A stretch of 64,000 nucleotides of DNA from contig NZ_ML775960.1 of assembly GCF_009769385.1 (NCBI RefSeq), forward strand, positions 238,732 to 302,731. The letters run 5' to 3'. Below the pieces are notes generated by a model. It did not search any database, had not been told where the DNA came from, and saw only the letters and a list, made by a program, of their open reading frames with translations. Shown piece by piece: positions 33,922 through 42,785 of the stretch (position 1 is the first letter of the stretch; each line of letters starts with the position of its first letter). A program made the translations under genes and the position numbers. The DNA comes from Saccharothrix deserti. Lineage in GTDB: Bacteria > Actinomycetota > Actinomycetes > Mycobacteriales > Pseudonocardiaceae.

Positions 33922-34146
33922 ATGTCACGTAACAAGTACACGCACGAAGCTAACGCCAAGGCGCGCAAGGAGATCGAGCGTCGCGCAAAGGATTTGAAGA
34001 AGCTCGAAGCTTCGATCCACCGCGGAGAAGACGGTCCGATCCTTCCGGTGATGAACGAGGACAAGCTGCAGCGCGGTATCCGTCGCGCCCATAACGAGAA
34101 GCATAAGCCGACGCGCTTCCGATCCGGCAACGAGCAGTCCTCCTAG
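33922..34146 (+). CDS. Small basic protein, first gene of mobility module
   Basis: ATG 33922 with AAGGAGCTACCTC RBS gives a 74-residue, highly basic, lysine/arginine-rich helical protein (MSRNKYTHEANAKARKEIER, then LQRGIRRAHNEKHKPTRFRS). The composition suggests nucleic-acid binding, but no fold is recognised. It is followed by a strong terminator, and the next gene has an ACAAGGAG motif like its own leader, so it is transcribed as a separate short message. Confidence 0.6.
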   Translation: MSRNKYTHEANAKARKEIERRAKDLKKLEASIHRGEDGPILPVMNEDKLQRGIRRAHNEKHKPTRFRSGNEQSS

Positions 34147-34157
34147 TAGGCAGTAAG

Positions 34158-34190
34158 AACCGGGGAGCCGACGATGTCGGCTCCCCGGTT
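34158..34190 (+). terminator. Intrinsic terminator after small basic gene
   Basis: AACCGGGGAGCCGAC (34158-34172) and GTCGGCTCCCCGGTT (34176-34190) form a perfect 15-bp stem with loop GAT, followed by TTCC. Confidence 0.8.
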
Positions 34191-34246
34191 TTCCAAGCCC
34201 TCAGTCAAGGGCTGAGGGTTCATACCTCAGAGACAAGGAGATCGTC

Positions 34247-35065
34247 ATGACGCACACAATCAAGAACAAGGTTTCTGACCGACGCCACGACCGCCTCACG
34301 AAGCTAGCGGCACTCGCACTGGCGGCTTTCGTGCTGCCAGCCTGCGGTGCAGGTTCTTCCGGCCACGGTGAACTCGGCAAGCATCAGCAGGTCCTCGCCG
34401 CGTGCGACCCAGGCACACCCCCGGCATCGCTCATTGCATTTGATGGCACCGGCTCCAGCACTTCGGACGCCATCGCGGCTGAGCGGATGATCGCAGTCGA
34501 AGACGTTGTTCGGCGTACAGCGGTCTGCTCGGGCTACCTCCGGGTGCTGGTCTTCTCGGCATCGAGCGCCGCGACGAAGGTCTTGTTCGATGGCTCACTC
34601 AAGCAAGACGGAGCTACCGACAACGCCCGGCTGAAGAAGGTGCCGGACGCCGTCGCGCAGACCGTGAACGAGCTGCGCACCGGTTACAGCTCCGCAATAC
34701 AGGCGCTGCCCCAGGGCGGCTCAGATATCACGGCGCAGTACCGACTGGCCGCTGAGTGGCAACAGCAGCTCGGCGACCGCTACCGGCTCGACCTGATGAT
34801 GTTCACCGACGGGCTGCAGAACGTCGGCGTCGACCTCGGCGCAACGGTGCTCACGAAGGAGCAGGCCACCGCGCTGGCGGATCAGGTCATGGTGCCGAAG
34901 CTCCCGGGCGCGTCCGTCGTCGTCGCCGGGCTCGGTCGAGTTGCTGAAGGGGCGCCGCCCTCGGCGCTCGTCGAGGGCCTGGTTGCCTACTACGACCGGC
35001 TTTGTCAGCGCACCGAGGCCGCAGCCTGCACCTCGGTCTCGGACTACGCCCCGCAGGGGCGGTGA
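34247..35065 (+). CDS. Lipoprotein with VWA-like domain
   Basis: A 272-residue protein. The hydrophobic signal LAALALAAFVLPACGAG ends in a lipobox (LPAC), so it should be lipid-anchored outside the membrane. LIAFDGTGSSTSDAI is a MIDAS-like DxTxS start and RLDLMMFTDGLQNVGVDL a further VWA block. The protein probably adopts a VWA fold used for metal-dependent protein contacts. It is the first of four tightly linked genes (34247-37073), with a second VWA protein inside the cell, which suggests an envelope-spanning complex. Confidence 0.72.
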   Translation: MTHTIKNKVSDRRHDRLTKLAALALAAFVLPACGAGSSGHGELGKHQQVLAACDPGTPPASLIAFDGTGSSTSDAIAAERMIAVEDVVRRTAVCSGYLRVLVFSASSAATKVLFDGSLKQDGATDNARLKKVPDAVAQTVNELRTGYSSAIQALPQGGSDITAQYRLAAEWQQQLGDRYRLDLMMFTDGLQNVGVDLGATVLTKEQATALADQVMVPKLPGASVVVAGLGRVAEGAPPSALVEGLVAYYDRLCQRTEAAACTSVSDYAPQGR

Positions 35066-35069
35066 GACG

Positions 35070-36142
35070 GTGATCAGCAACGTTCGGCGTGCCCACTTTG
35101 GTACTGCCGTAGACGCTCGGACACGCGAGGCTGATGCGATCACCTTGCCGCGGCTCGTCGATGCTGGCGCCCATCCACGTCCCTCGACCATCGGCAGCAC
35201 GTACGTCGAGCACGAGTACGCGGCCTTGATGGACGAACAGCGAGAGGCTTGGGCTGCATGGGGTGAGGAACGAGCCCGAGCGCACGATGCTCGGGCACAC
35301 AGCCTGCGCCTCAAGACGACGTCCCTCCAGTTCTTGCTGGCTGAAGCCGGTAGGGAGGTGCAGGCTGCACGGACCGCATACGAACACGCCGCTCGTCTGC
35401 TGATGTCCTATGTACGGCGGGAGCCTGGCACCAAGCTCCGCTACTGGCTGGGATGGTTGGTACTAATTTGCGGTGATACAGCCGGTGTGTGGGCAGCAGC
35501 CGTCATGAACGGGGACGTACCGTACATCGCTTTCGGCCAAGCCCTCGCTGCCGGTTTTGCCGCCGCCTGCGCTGGCCTCGTCGGCACGGAACTCAAGGAC
35601 ATGCGGCTGGCGTTAACACGGCAACGTGAGCCGGAGACGCTGACGGAGGACGAACGGCTCTACCGGCGGTTGTTCACCGCGCCGACGGCCGGCACGCGCG
35701 TGATCAAGCTGGTCGGCCTGCTGTCGGCCTCGTCGCTATCGGCATCTTCACACTCCGTGCCAGCGTCGATGGCAGCATCACCGGCACCACCTTCGGCTTG
35801 TTGGCGGCTGGAACTGCTGTGGCATCGGGCCTGCTCTGTTACTCGGCAGCCGACGAGGTAGCAGACCTGCTCGCCACCATGCGGAAGCGCGTGCGTTCGG
35901 CAGAGAAGCGGTACACGAAGCTGGCGGCCTCCCAGGCGTTCAAGATCAAGGCAGCCAGTGAAGAAACCGCCAGCTCACTTCGCCGCGAGGCGGCGTACCG
36001 CGGCGCTGCAGCAGCCAGGCAGATCGAGTCGCTGTGCTGGCGGGTACTGCGGAATAACCCGCACGTGGTCGGCCACGGCTACGCGCCTGGGGAGAACGGT
36101 GAAGCGATCGGTTGGCGGGTGCGCCGCGGAGGAACATCGTGA
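35070..36142 (+). pseudogene. Four-TM membrane protein, frameshifted
   Basis: GTG 35070 opens a frame that reads a coiled-coil-like helix (LQFLLAEAGREVQAARTAYE), TM1 (YWLGWLVLICGDTAGVWAAA) and TM2 (FGQALAAGFAAACAGLVG) before losing sense after IKLVGLL at about 35725. The -1/+2 frame continues exactly where expected with VGLVAIGIFTLRASVDGS and FGLLAAGTAVASGLLCYSAA (TM3, TM4) and a basic tail. One missing base, probably a G after CTGCTG near 35722, would restore a single 357-residue protein. It could be a real mutation, a sequencing error, or a programmed shift; no classical slippery sequence is visible. Confidence 0.65.
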
Positions 36143-36870
36143 TTCGGCCGTCAGCGTTGCTGTCGAGCCGAGCCCTGTCAGCTCGACTGCAGGGCGACGT
36201 TGTCGGTGGTCGGGAGCAGCGGTTCCGAGCCGGGGACCGCTTCTTCTTCGGCGACGTCGGTGAGCCGAGTCCAATGCCAACGCTCCTGATAGCGCTCAGC
36301 GACGACTCCGGCTCGATCACCGGCGCATCAGGGACCGATCCGCTGTCACAGCGCTACCGAGAGATGCGCGCCGCCTTCAAGGCGGTGGCTCGGCGTGGCT
36401 CGCGGCGTGAGTTGGGGGCCGTCCTGCACTTTGATACGCCCACTGGTGCAGACGTCTGGCCGACACCGCTCACGCGCTTCGGGCTTCGGCGTCTGCATCG
36501 AGGGCTTCGGCTTCCCCGAGGGGTGGCAGGAACCAGCGAGTTGCTGCCGGGCCTCGGTCAGGCGATTGCCCTAGCGCAAGCTCACCCTGGACACGAAGCC
36601 ACCCTGGCCGTGTTGTCGGACTTCATGCTGCTGGACGCCGATACGCAGCAGGCACTCGACGAGCTGGCTCGGTTTCCAGGTGACGTCCACGCCATCGTGC
36701 TCGGCGGCCTGATGATTGGCTCGCTGGACGAGCGCATCGTCACGTCCTCGGTCATGCGGGACGATCCGCCCGGCGCCGTCGGGAGAGCAGTCTTCGCCAG
36801 CCTGGTGCAGCACCGTCCAGGTAGCAGCGTCGTGCCGCTGACTGGGCTTCAAGAGGAGCATGCGACGTGA
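36139..36870 (+). CDS. VWA-domain protein
   Basis: GTG 36139 has a GGAGGA RBS and overlaps the end of the frameshifted gene. The 243-residue product has LLIALSDDSGSITGASGTDP, a classical DxSxS MIDAS motif, about residue 50, and ATLAVLSDFMLLDADTQQAL as a later MIDAS block. No signal peptide is visible, so it is cytoplasmic. It may contact the cytoplasmic tail of the preceding membrane protein while the VWA lipoprotein works outside. Confidence 0.72.
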   Translation: MIRPSALLSSRALSARLQGDVVGGREQRFRAGDRFFFGDVGEPSPMPTLLIALSDDSGSITGASGTDPLSQRYREMRAAFKAVARRGSRRELGAVLHFDTPTGADVWPTPLTRFGLRRLHRGLRLPRGVAGTSELLPGLGQAIALAQAHPGHEATLAVLSDFMLLDADTQQALDELARFPGDVHAIVLGGLMIGSLDERIVTSSVMRDDPPGAVGRAVFASLVQHRPGSSVVPLTGLQEEHAT

Positions 36871-37073
36871 GCCCGCTGTTTCGGCGCAGTGAGGGTGCCG
36901 ACCGACCGCCACTTGCCGGACGACTCGTCGGGCTCGGGCTTGGCATCGTCTGCCTGACCGTCGCGGTGAAGCTGGCACTGCAGGTTGTGGTGGAGCTGGT
37001 ACATGTCGCCGTCCCGCTCCTCGGCATCGTTGGCGTGTATCTCCTGGTGAGCCGAGGCGGACGGCGGCGCTAG
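36867..37073 (+). CDS. Small membrane protein in VWA operon
   Basis: GTG 36867 overlaps the preceding stop (GTGA). The 68-residue protein has a basic N-terminus, two adjacent hydrophobic segments (LVGLGLGIVCLTVAVKLALQ and VHVAVPLLGIVGVYLLV), and an Arg-rich end (SRGGRRR). It completes the tightly packed four-gene unit that begins at 34247. Function is unknown. Confidence 0.62.
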   Translation: MSPLFRRSEGADRPPLAGRLVGLGLGIVCLTVAVKLALQVVVELVHVAVPLLGIVGVYLLVSRGGRRR

Positions 37074-37444
37074 GTCAAAAGACCATCGGCAGGCAGGCAC
37101 GAGCGCGTTGATGCCGTGCTCCGCACGTTCGAATGGCACGTGTCACCGGTCGTGACCTGCCTGTCGGTGTTGTCGAATATACAAAAAAGGCTTGTTGAAT
37201 CAGCTAATTATCAGATAATGAAAGTTGGACGGGGGCGCGCTACCAGCGGTAACCCGTGGAAAGACAGTCTGGCCGACGCTTCCACGAGCTTGCCGCGCAG
37301 CACGCCCTTCGCCCTAAATAGCAGCACCCCCGGAATCGAGGATGCACATATCTTATTTACTCACAGACCCAGGATATTGGTCAAGAGTAAGTGTGTTTCG
37401 TGCGTGCATTTTCCTTGTTTCGGGCGGACCGAAAGGAGGAACCT
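37074..37444. other. Non-coding gap, AT-rich in part
   Basis: This lies between the VWA operon and the 66-aa gene. A short AT-rich section (about 37170-37230) may hold a promoter for the transfer operon. No gene with a RBS is seen. Confidence 0.45.
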
Positions 37445-37645
37445 ATGCCCGAATCGCCCCCAGAACCTAACGTCATTATCAGTGCGCAGGCGCACCAGCA
37501 TCCGGCTGTCCGGAAGCTAGCGCGGGCCTGCATCTCACTCGCCATGCTGCAGCAAGCAAGCAGTCTGACCGCGAGCACCGCCGAACCATCCCCCGGCGCA
37601 CCACATCAGCCCGCACCACCCACGCAGGAGCGCCACGATGGCTGA
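37445..37645 (+). CDS. 66-aa Ala/Pro-rich protein, start of transfer operon
   Basis: ATG 37445 with AAAGGAGGAACCT RBS. MPESPPEPNVIISAQAHQHP leads into KLARACISLAMLQQ and a Pro-rich C-terminus. The 3' end overlaps the ATPase gene by 8 bases, so the two are translationally coupled. No motif is recognised. Confidence 0.55.
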   Translation: MPESPPEPNVIISAQAHQHPAVRKLARACISLAMLQQASSLTASTAEPSPGAPHQPAPPTQERHDG

Positions 37646-39809
37646 GCTCATCTGGCGGGAGGCGGTACCGCCTAGAGGGATGGACCTGGCGGATCTCACG
37701 GGACTAGTGCGGACGCTTGCTGGCCGTCCGCGCTTGGGCCTCAGCCAAGCCCAACCGGTCGTCACTTTTGAAGTCTGGCTCGACAAGCAGGGCGCTCGGT
37801 GGCTCATTGGCTGCGACGAACGACTCGGTCGACACTTCTTCGGAGACCTGGCCGTTCAGCTACCGAATCTCTCGCTGACGTCAGTCCACTCCTCCCCCAG
37901 GCAGCTCCCAACGACAGCTCGTGACCTGCAGCCTTCAAGCTTCGCCTATCCCTTCCGCCTCGATACGGCAGGCAACGTTGCCGCGGGGATCCTCGGCCTT
38001 CGACGACGCCTCGGCCGCGACGAAGTGCTTGTCCTGCAATGGGTCGTTGGTCCCAGCTACGCCCGATCAAGACCGCCAGCCGCGTTCACCCCACTTGAAG
38101 CGCTGGGCCTAGTGGCGACCCCGAACCCACGCTCCGGTGAGCAAGCGGCCTGGCGCGACAAGATCACCGAGCCGCTGTTCGGCATCCGCGGCCGACTCGG
38201 AGCGGTGGCCGCCGACCAGAAGCGAGCTGGCCAACTGATCGGTGCGGCCGTCAGTGCGCTGGCGCTGGCTTCCGGGCCCAATGCCCGGATTGAGGGCACC
38301 TGGCAATCGCGTCAGGTCGCCAAGCTGCTGCTGCTCGTCGTTGGCAAGCGGCGCAGTTGGAGCGGCAGTCTCAACGCCGCCGAGCTAGCGGCGCTCCTTG
38401 GCTGGCCGGTCAACGGCGTCGCCGTTCCGGGTCATGACTTCGCCATGCGTCCGCCACCGCGGTCACTGCGACTGTCACCGGCTACAGCCACCACAGAGCG
38501 GGTCGTCGGTACGAGCGTCCATCCCCAGAGCCGCGATGCGCTGGTCCGCGTGCCAGAAACCAGCCTGGCCAGTCACGTACACGTCATCGCGCCAACCGGT
38601 GCCGGGAAGTCGACGACGTTGGCCCGCTGGCTGCTCAGCGACATCGAAGCGGGGCGCTCGGTGTTCCTGATCGAGCCGAAAGGGGACCTTGTTGCCGATG
38701 TGCTGGCGCGGCTTCCAGCGGACCAGCGTTCGTCGGTCCGTGTCGTCGACCCCGGCACGTCAGGGCCAGCGATCGGCTTCAACCCGCTTGCCGGGCCGCT
38801 TTCGGATGCCGAGCGCCGCGCGGACTCACTGCTTGGTCTCTTCCGCGACATCTTCGGCAGTGCACTCGGGCCACGGAGCACCGACGTGCTGCTCCACAGC
38901 CTGATCATGGCCTCGCGGCTCGATGACGGCACGCTGACCGATGTTCCGGCCATCCTGACCAACAACGGCTTTCGCCGCCGAGTCCTCAGCCAGGTGAGCG
39001 ACCCGCTGACCATCGCGCCGTGGGCGGCCTGGTTCGACGGGCTGAGCGACATCGAGCGCTCACGAGTCGTGATGCCGATCCTCAACAAGACGCGTGCCTG
39101 GACTGCACGCGGCCCGCTGCGGCAGTTGCTTGGCCAAGCCGTTCCGACGCTGCGGCTGGACGAGCTCTACCAGCAACCGCTGATCGTCCTGGTCAACCTG
39201 AACGCGGGCATCGTTGGACCAGAAACCTCGCGGCTACTCGGCAGCCTGCTACTCGGCCAACTCCGCGAGACGGTGCAGCGGCAAGCTGCTGTTCCTGCAG
39301 GCGACCGACGACCGGTGTCCGTAGTGGTCGATGAGTGGCAGACCTTCACAGCCGGGATGGACTTCGCCGACATGCTGGCTACTGCCCGCGGCATGAACAC
39401 CGGCTTCACCTTGGCGCATCAGCACCTCGCTCAGCTCAGTACCACCCTCAGAGCCGCCGTCCTCGCCAATACCCGCTCCCGCCTGGTGTACCGACCGGCA
39501 AAGGCTGATGCCAAGGAGCTGGCGGGCGTACTGGGCGACAGCGTCGCGGCTGAGACGTTGCTCCGGCTTCCTGCCTACCACGCGGCGGCTCAAGTACTCG
39601 TCGACGGCGCAACCAGTGAACCGTTCGTCGTGTCGACGCCGCCGCTACCGGAGCCAACCCATGACCCCGCTGAAGCGCAGCACGAGATCACCGAGCGCTT
39701 CGGCGTACTGCCCGAAGACATCGACGCCCAGCTGCTCAAGCGCTGGCAAGACAACGGGGCATCCGGCGCTGCCGGTGCCATTGGAACGAAGAGAAGGAGG
39801 TCATCATGA
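37638..39809 (+). CDS. TraD/TraG-like conjugative coupling ATPase
   Basis: A 723-residue protein of the VirD4/TraG/HerA ATPase class. Walker A VIAPTGAGKSTTLARW is at about residues 315-330, and Walker B SVVVDEWQTFTAGMDF near residue 561. IEPKGDLVADVLARL and GFTLAHQHLAQLSTTLRAA are further coupling-protein blocks. It would link transferred DNA to a transport channel and pump it. The N-terminal 250 residues are unusual for TraG and may adapt it to element-specific partners. It is the largest gene of the element and starts the transfer operon after a small coupled gene. Confidence 0.8.
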   Translation: MAELIWREAVPPRGMDLADLTGLVRTLAGRPRLGLSQAQPVVTFEVWLDKQGARWLIGCDERLGRHFFGDLAVQLPNLSLTSVHSSPRQLPTTARDLQPSSFAYPFRLDTAGNVAAGILGLRRRLGRDEVLVLQWVVGPSYARSRPPAAFTPLEALGLVATPNPRSGEQAAWRDKITEPLFGIRGRLGAVAADQKRAGQLIGAAVSALALASGPNARIEGTWQSRQVAKLLLLVVGKRRSWSGSLNAAELAALLGWPVNGVAVPGHDFAMRPPPRSLRLSPATATTERVVGTSVHPQSRDALVRVPETSLASHVHVIAPTGAGKSTTLARWLLSDIEAGRSVFLIEPKGDLVADVLARLPADQRSSVRVVDPGTSGPAIGFNPLAGPLSDAERRADSLLGLFRDIFGSALGPRSTDVLLHSLIMASRLDDGTLTDVPAILTNNGFRRRVLSQVSDPLTIAPWAAWFDGLSDIERSRVVMPILNKTRAWTARGPLRQLLGQAVPTLRLDELYQQPLIVLVNLNAGIVGPETSRLLGSLLLGQLRETVQRQAAVPAGDRRPVSVVVDEWQTFTAGMDFADMLATARGMNTGFTLAHQHLAQLSTTLRAAVLANTRSRLVYRPAKADAKELAGVLGDSVAAETLLRLPAYHAAAQVLVDGATSEPFVVSTPPLPEPTHDPAEAQHEITERFGVLPEDIDAQLLKRWQDNGASGAAGAIGTKRRRSS

Positions 39810-39925
39810 ACAGACCACTGCCTACCTATCGCCCTACCGATCGTGTCGACTCCTCAACCTCCTGGCCACCACAAACATCACTCTCGCGTTGCCGACACTT
39901 CGCCCCCTTGGGAGGCGGCTGGTGA
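39806..39925 (+). CDS. 39-aa overlapping small ORF
   Basis: ATG 39806 has a strong RBS (AGAAGGAGGTCATC) and opens a 39-codon frame (MNRPLPTYRPTDRVDSSTSW, ending LGGGW) whose stop overlaps the GTG of the replication-relaxation gene by 4 bases. Its start overlaps the last 4 bases of the ATPase gene (ATGA). Such exact bridging on both sides suggests a translated coupling peptide, although the sequence has no recognised motif. Confidence 0.45.
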   Translation: MNRPLPTYRPTDRVDSSTSWPPQTSLSRCRHFAPLGGGW

Positions 39926-40737
39926 GTGCGCGGGGCCGCGCCGCTCGGCTGCGTGAGCGACTCTCCGAGCGCGATCTCGCCATCCTGCGTGACCTCGACC
40001 GACTGCGCCTGCTGAGCGGCCAACAACTGCGACGCCTCCACTTCGCGGCAGGCGATCCAACTACGCAAGCCAGGAAGACGCGGGCAACACTGCGCCGCCT
40101 GGCCGAGCTGGACATCATCGTGCGCCTCGAACGTCGGGTCGGTGGCGTGCGGGCGGGCAGCGAAGGCTTCGTCATCGGCTTGAGCGGCTGGGGGTACGCC
40201 GTGCTCGACCTCGACGAGGACAGAGGCCGCCGACACCGGCGGGTGGTGGAGACCAAGCCAGCCTTTCAGGCGCACCTGCTGGCTATCAGCGAGCTGTACG
40301 TCCGGCTCGTTGAGCACGTCCGCCAGAGCGAGGACGAGCTACTGGAGTTCGTCGGTGAGCCGGACGCCTGGCGTCGCTTCACCGGCTTCGGCGGTCAAGC
40401 GATCACCCTCAAGCCGGATGCCTTCCTGAGGCTCGGCGTCGAGGACTACGAGCTGGCAGCCTTCATCGAGCAGGACATGGCCACCGAGAGCCTGCCGACA
40501 ATCGGGCGGAAGCTCGACGTCTACGCCGCCTACTGGCAAAGCGGCGACGAGCAACGGGCCCACGAGGTGTTCCCCAAGGTCTGGTGGCTGGTGCCGACTC
40601 ACGGCCGGCTAGAAGCCATCACCAGAGCCATCAGGCAACTGCCACACGACGCCCGCGCGCTGTTTGCCATCTGTCTGACCGCGGATGCGGTCGCATCCCT
40701 CACGCAAGTTCCCGCTACCGAAGGAGGTGCCGCATGA
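39922..40737 (+). CDS. Replication-relaxation family protein
   Basis: GTG 39922 (GGGAGGCGG RBS) gives 271 residues. RLSERDLAILRDLDRLRLLS, then QQLRRLHF and ARKTRATLRRLAELDIIVRL form a winged helix typical of the replication-relaxation family; LLAISELYVRLVEHV and FAQ-like C-terminal blocks follow. The family occurs on actinobacterial and firmicute plasmids and is thought to nick or bind at origins, so it may stand in for a relaxase. The expected nuclease-like residues (DAFLRLGVEDYELAAFIEQD) are present. It is coupled to the methyltransferase by an ATGA overlap. Confidence 0.72.
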   Translation: MSARGRAARLRERLSERDLAILRDLDRLRLLSGQQLRRLHFAAGDPTTQARKTRATLRRLAELDIIVRLERRVGGVRAGSEGFVIGLSGWGYAVLDLDEDRGRRHRRVVETKPAFQAHLLAISELYVRLVEHVRQSEDELLEFVGEPDAWRRFTGFGGQAITLKPDAFLRLGVEDYELAAFIEQDMATESLPTIGRKLDVYAAYWQSGDEQRAHEVFPKVWWLVPTHGRLEAITRAIRQLPHDARALFAICLTADAVASLTQVPATEGGAA

Positions 40738-41780
40738 CCACTTCAGCACTCCCACCCCTCAACACCGTCCTGGTCGGCGACGCCCGTCAGCGGTTGGCGG
40801 AACTACCTGACGGCGCAGTGGACTGCATCATCACCAGCCCGCCCTACTGGGCACTCCGTGACTACGGCAACGATCAGCAGATCGGCAGTGAGCCCAACGT
40901 CGACAGCTGGGCCGACGAGATCGCCGCGATCGGTGAGCAGCTGGCGCGGGTGCTGACGCCCACAGGAGCGCTGTGGCTCAACCTTGGCGACTCTTACGCC
41001 AGGCATCCCCAGGATGGCTCAGCCAAGAAGAGCCTGCTACTCGCACCGCAGCGGGTGGCACTTCGGCTGACCCGCGCTGGCTGGCTGCTTCGGAACCAGG
41101 TGGTGTGGGCGAAGAAGAACCCGATGCCATCGAGCGTGCGCGACCGGCTGACGACCACACATGAGTTCCTCTACTTCTTCACCCGCCAGCCGAACTACTA
41201 CTTCGACCTGGACGCCATCCGCGTACCAGCCGTCACACCACCTCATGCCGGTCGTCGTGGCCGTGCGCTGTATCCACCTCGGGAGGCGGTGCCTTCGCTC
41301 GGCGGCGGCATCTCACCGCGTATCGACCTCAACCAGGGCCTCGCCGGGATGAAGGCACGCGGACAAGAAAGCCATCCACTAGGTAAGAATTGTGGTGACG
41401 TCTGGCACCTGGGCACGGCGAGCTTCCGTGGCGCGCACTTCGCCACCTTCCCGGTCGAGTTGGTGCGCCGACCGCTGCTGAGCACCTGTCCCGAGCGGGT
41501 GTGTCAGGACTGTGGACAGTCCTGGCTCCGGGCAGACCAGGTGATCAACGGACGACGGTTGGCGCTTGGTCCGCTGCGGGCCACTTGCGGCCACAGCCGG
41601 TGGCGCCCAGGCCGCGTGCTTGACCCGTTCATGGGCGCGGGATCGGTCGCCCTGGCGGCTGAAGCACACGATCGCGACTGGCTCGGCATCGAGCTCAATC
41701 CAACGTACGCCGCGCTCACCGAGCAGCGCCTAACCGAATGGAGGGCAAAGCAACCAACCAAGCGAAAGGAGGATTCCTGA
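40734..41780 (+). CDS. Orphan beta-class DNA methyltransferase
   Basis: ATG 40734 overlaps the preceding stop. The 348-residue protein has TSPPYWALRDYGN (motif IV, residues 34-39), DPFMGAGSVALAA (motif I, near residue 300) and a cysteine cluster (CPERVCQDCGQSW, with a later Cys-x-His) inserted between them that could bind zinc. There is no endonuclease gene beside it. In a transfer operon it probably modifies the element DNA to evade recipient restriction, working with the ArdA-like protein that follows. Confidence 0.82.
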   Translation: MTTSALPPLNTVLVGDARQRLAELPDGAVDCIITSPPYWALRDYGNDQQIGSEPNVDSWADEIAAIGEQLARVLTPTGALWLNLGDSYARHPQDGSAKKSLLLAPQRVALRLTRAGWLLRNQVVWAKKNPMPSSVRDRLTTTHEFLYFFTRQPNYYFDLDAIRVPAVTPPHAGRRGRALYPPREAVPSLGGGISPRIDLNQGLAGMKARGQESHPLGKNCGDVWHLGTASFRGAHFATFPVELVRRPLLSTCPERVCQDCGQSWLRADQVINGRRLALGPLRATCGHSRWRPGRVLDPFMGAGSVALAAEAHDRDWLGIELNPTYAALTEQRLTEWRAKQPTKRKEDS

Positions 41781-42676
41781 TGGAACGACCAAGACCACAC
41801 TACGAGGGAGGTGAACACCACCCCGACAGACACGAGTTCACGATCGACGAACGGATCGAGATTGGTATCACCGCTGCACTACGGGGCGATCTGGTCATCG
41901 ACCAGCACACTGCGCGGGTTATCGGGGCTGCGCTAGCGAACGAGGATCGACCGGCACTGGAGCACTTCGCATCACACGGCGAACTGCTTCCAGCTGCCTT
42001 CCGTGAGATGGGGCTCATGCGCCTCGATCCGACTACTAACGAGCAGCACACACGTTGGATCGACTGGCTTGGCGGCTACTGGCTCGAACGACAGCGCCAG
42101 CAAGAAGAGGCTGCGGAGCGCCCAGAGGTGGCCGAACGTCTTCGCAGTTACGTTCCTCGCGTCTTCATCAGCGATCTCGCGAGTCTTGCGCGGCGCATCC
42201 ATCACGGCCTGTGGATCGATGCTGACCGACCACCGGCCGACCTCAAAGCTGATATTGCCGCCATGCTCGACAGCTCACCAACACCTGGTGCGGAGAGGTG
42301 GGCGGTCGGCGCAGCGCAAGGCTTCGCCGGGATCGACGTTGTCGGTGTCACCGATCCAGCCCTGGTCTCCCAGCTCGGCCGTGGGATGCGCCAGCATGGC
42401 GCTGCCTACTCCGCCTGGGCGTCGCTTGCGGGCATCGATGACCGTTCCCAGCTCGACAAGTTCTCCGACTTTCACGTCGGCAGCTACAACACCCTCGTCG
42501 ACTGGGCGCAGGAGGTCACCGACGACCTTCGCTGGCGGGAGCATCTCGATGAGGTAGTGGCTCCTGAAATCCGGCCGTACGTGTCGATCGATTACCAGAA
42601 GTTCCTCGGTGAAGCCGTCAGGCGCTGGGATGTGCTGCGTGGAGACGACGGCCGCATCCACGTCTTCCTGCGATGA
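41780..42676 (+). CDS. ArdA-like antirestriction protein
   Basis: ATG 41780 overlaps the methyltransferase stop and has AAAGGAGGATTCC as RBS. The 298-residue product has a helical N-terminal half, while the C-terminal part (KFSDFHVGSYNTLVDWAQEV, then SIDYQKFLGEAVRRW, GRIHVFLR) resembles the last domain of ArdA, which mimics DNA to block type I restriction enzymes. The many acidic residues fit DNA mimicry. The match covers only the C-terminal third, so the call is moderate. Confidence 0.5.
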   Translation: MERPRPHYEGGEHHPDRHEFTIDERIEIGITAALRGDLVIDQHTARVIGAALANEDRPALEHFASHGELLPAAFREMGLMRLDPTTNEQHTRWIDWLGGYWLERQRQQEEAAERPEVAERLRSYVPRVFISDLASLARRIHHGLWIDADRPPADLKADIAAMLDSSPTPGAERWAVGAAQGFAGIDVVGVTDPALVSQLGRGMRQHGAAYSAWASLAGIDDRSQLDKFSDFHVGSYNTLVDWAQEVTDDLRWREHLDEVVAPEIRPYVSIDYQKFLGEAVRRWDVLRGDDGRIHVFLR

Positions 42677-42785
42677 CCGGTCCCGCGACCATCGGCCACT
42701 CCTCGGTGGCCTGTGGCCGCTCACTCAACGCTCAGCACCCGCACGAGCAGTGGGCGGCCACACCACATCGAGGAAGGAGATCGTC

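Noticed and set aside
37116..37520. Frame of 134 codons over the gap before the transfer operon
   Set aside because: No RBS, poor codon pattern, and it overlaps the well-supported 66-aa gene.
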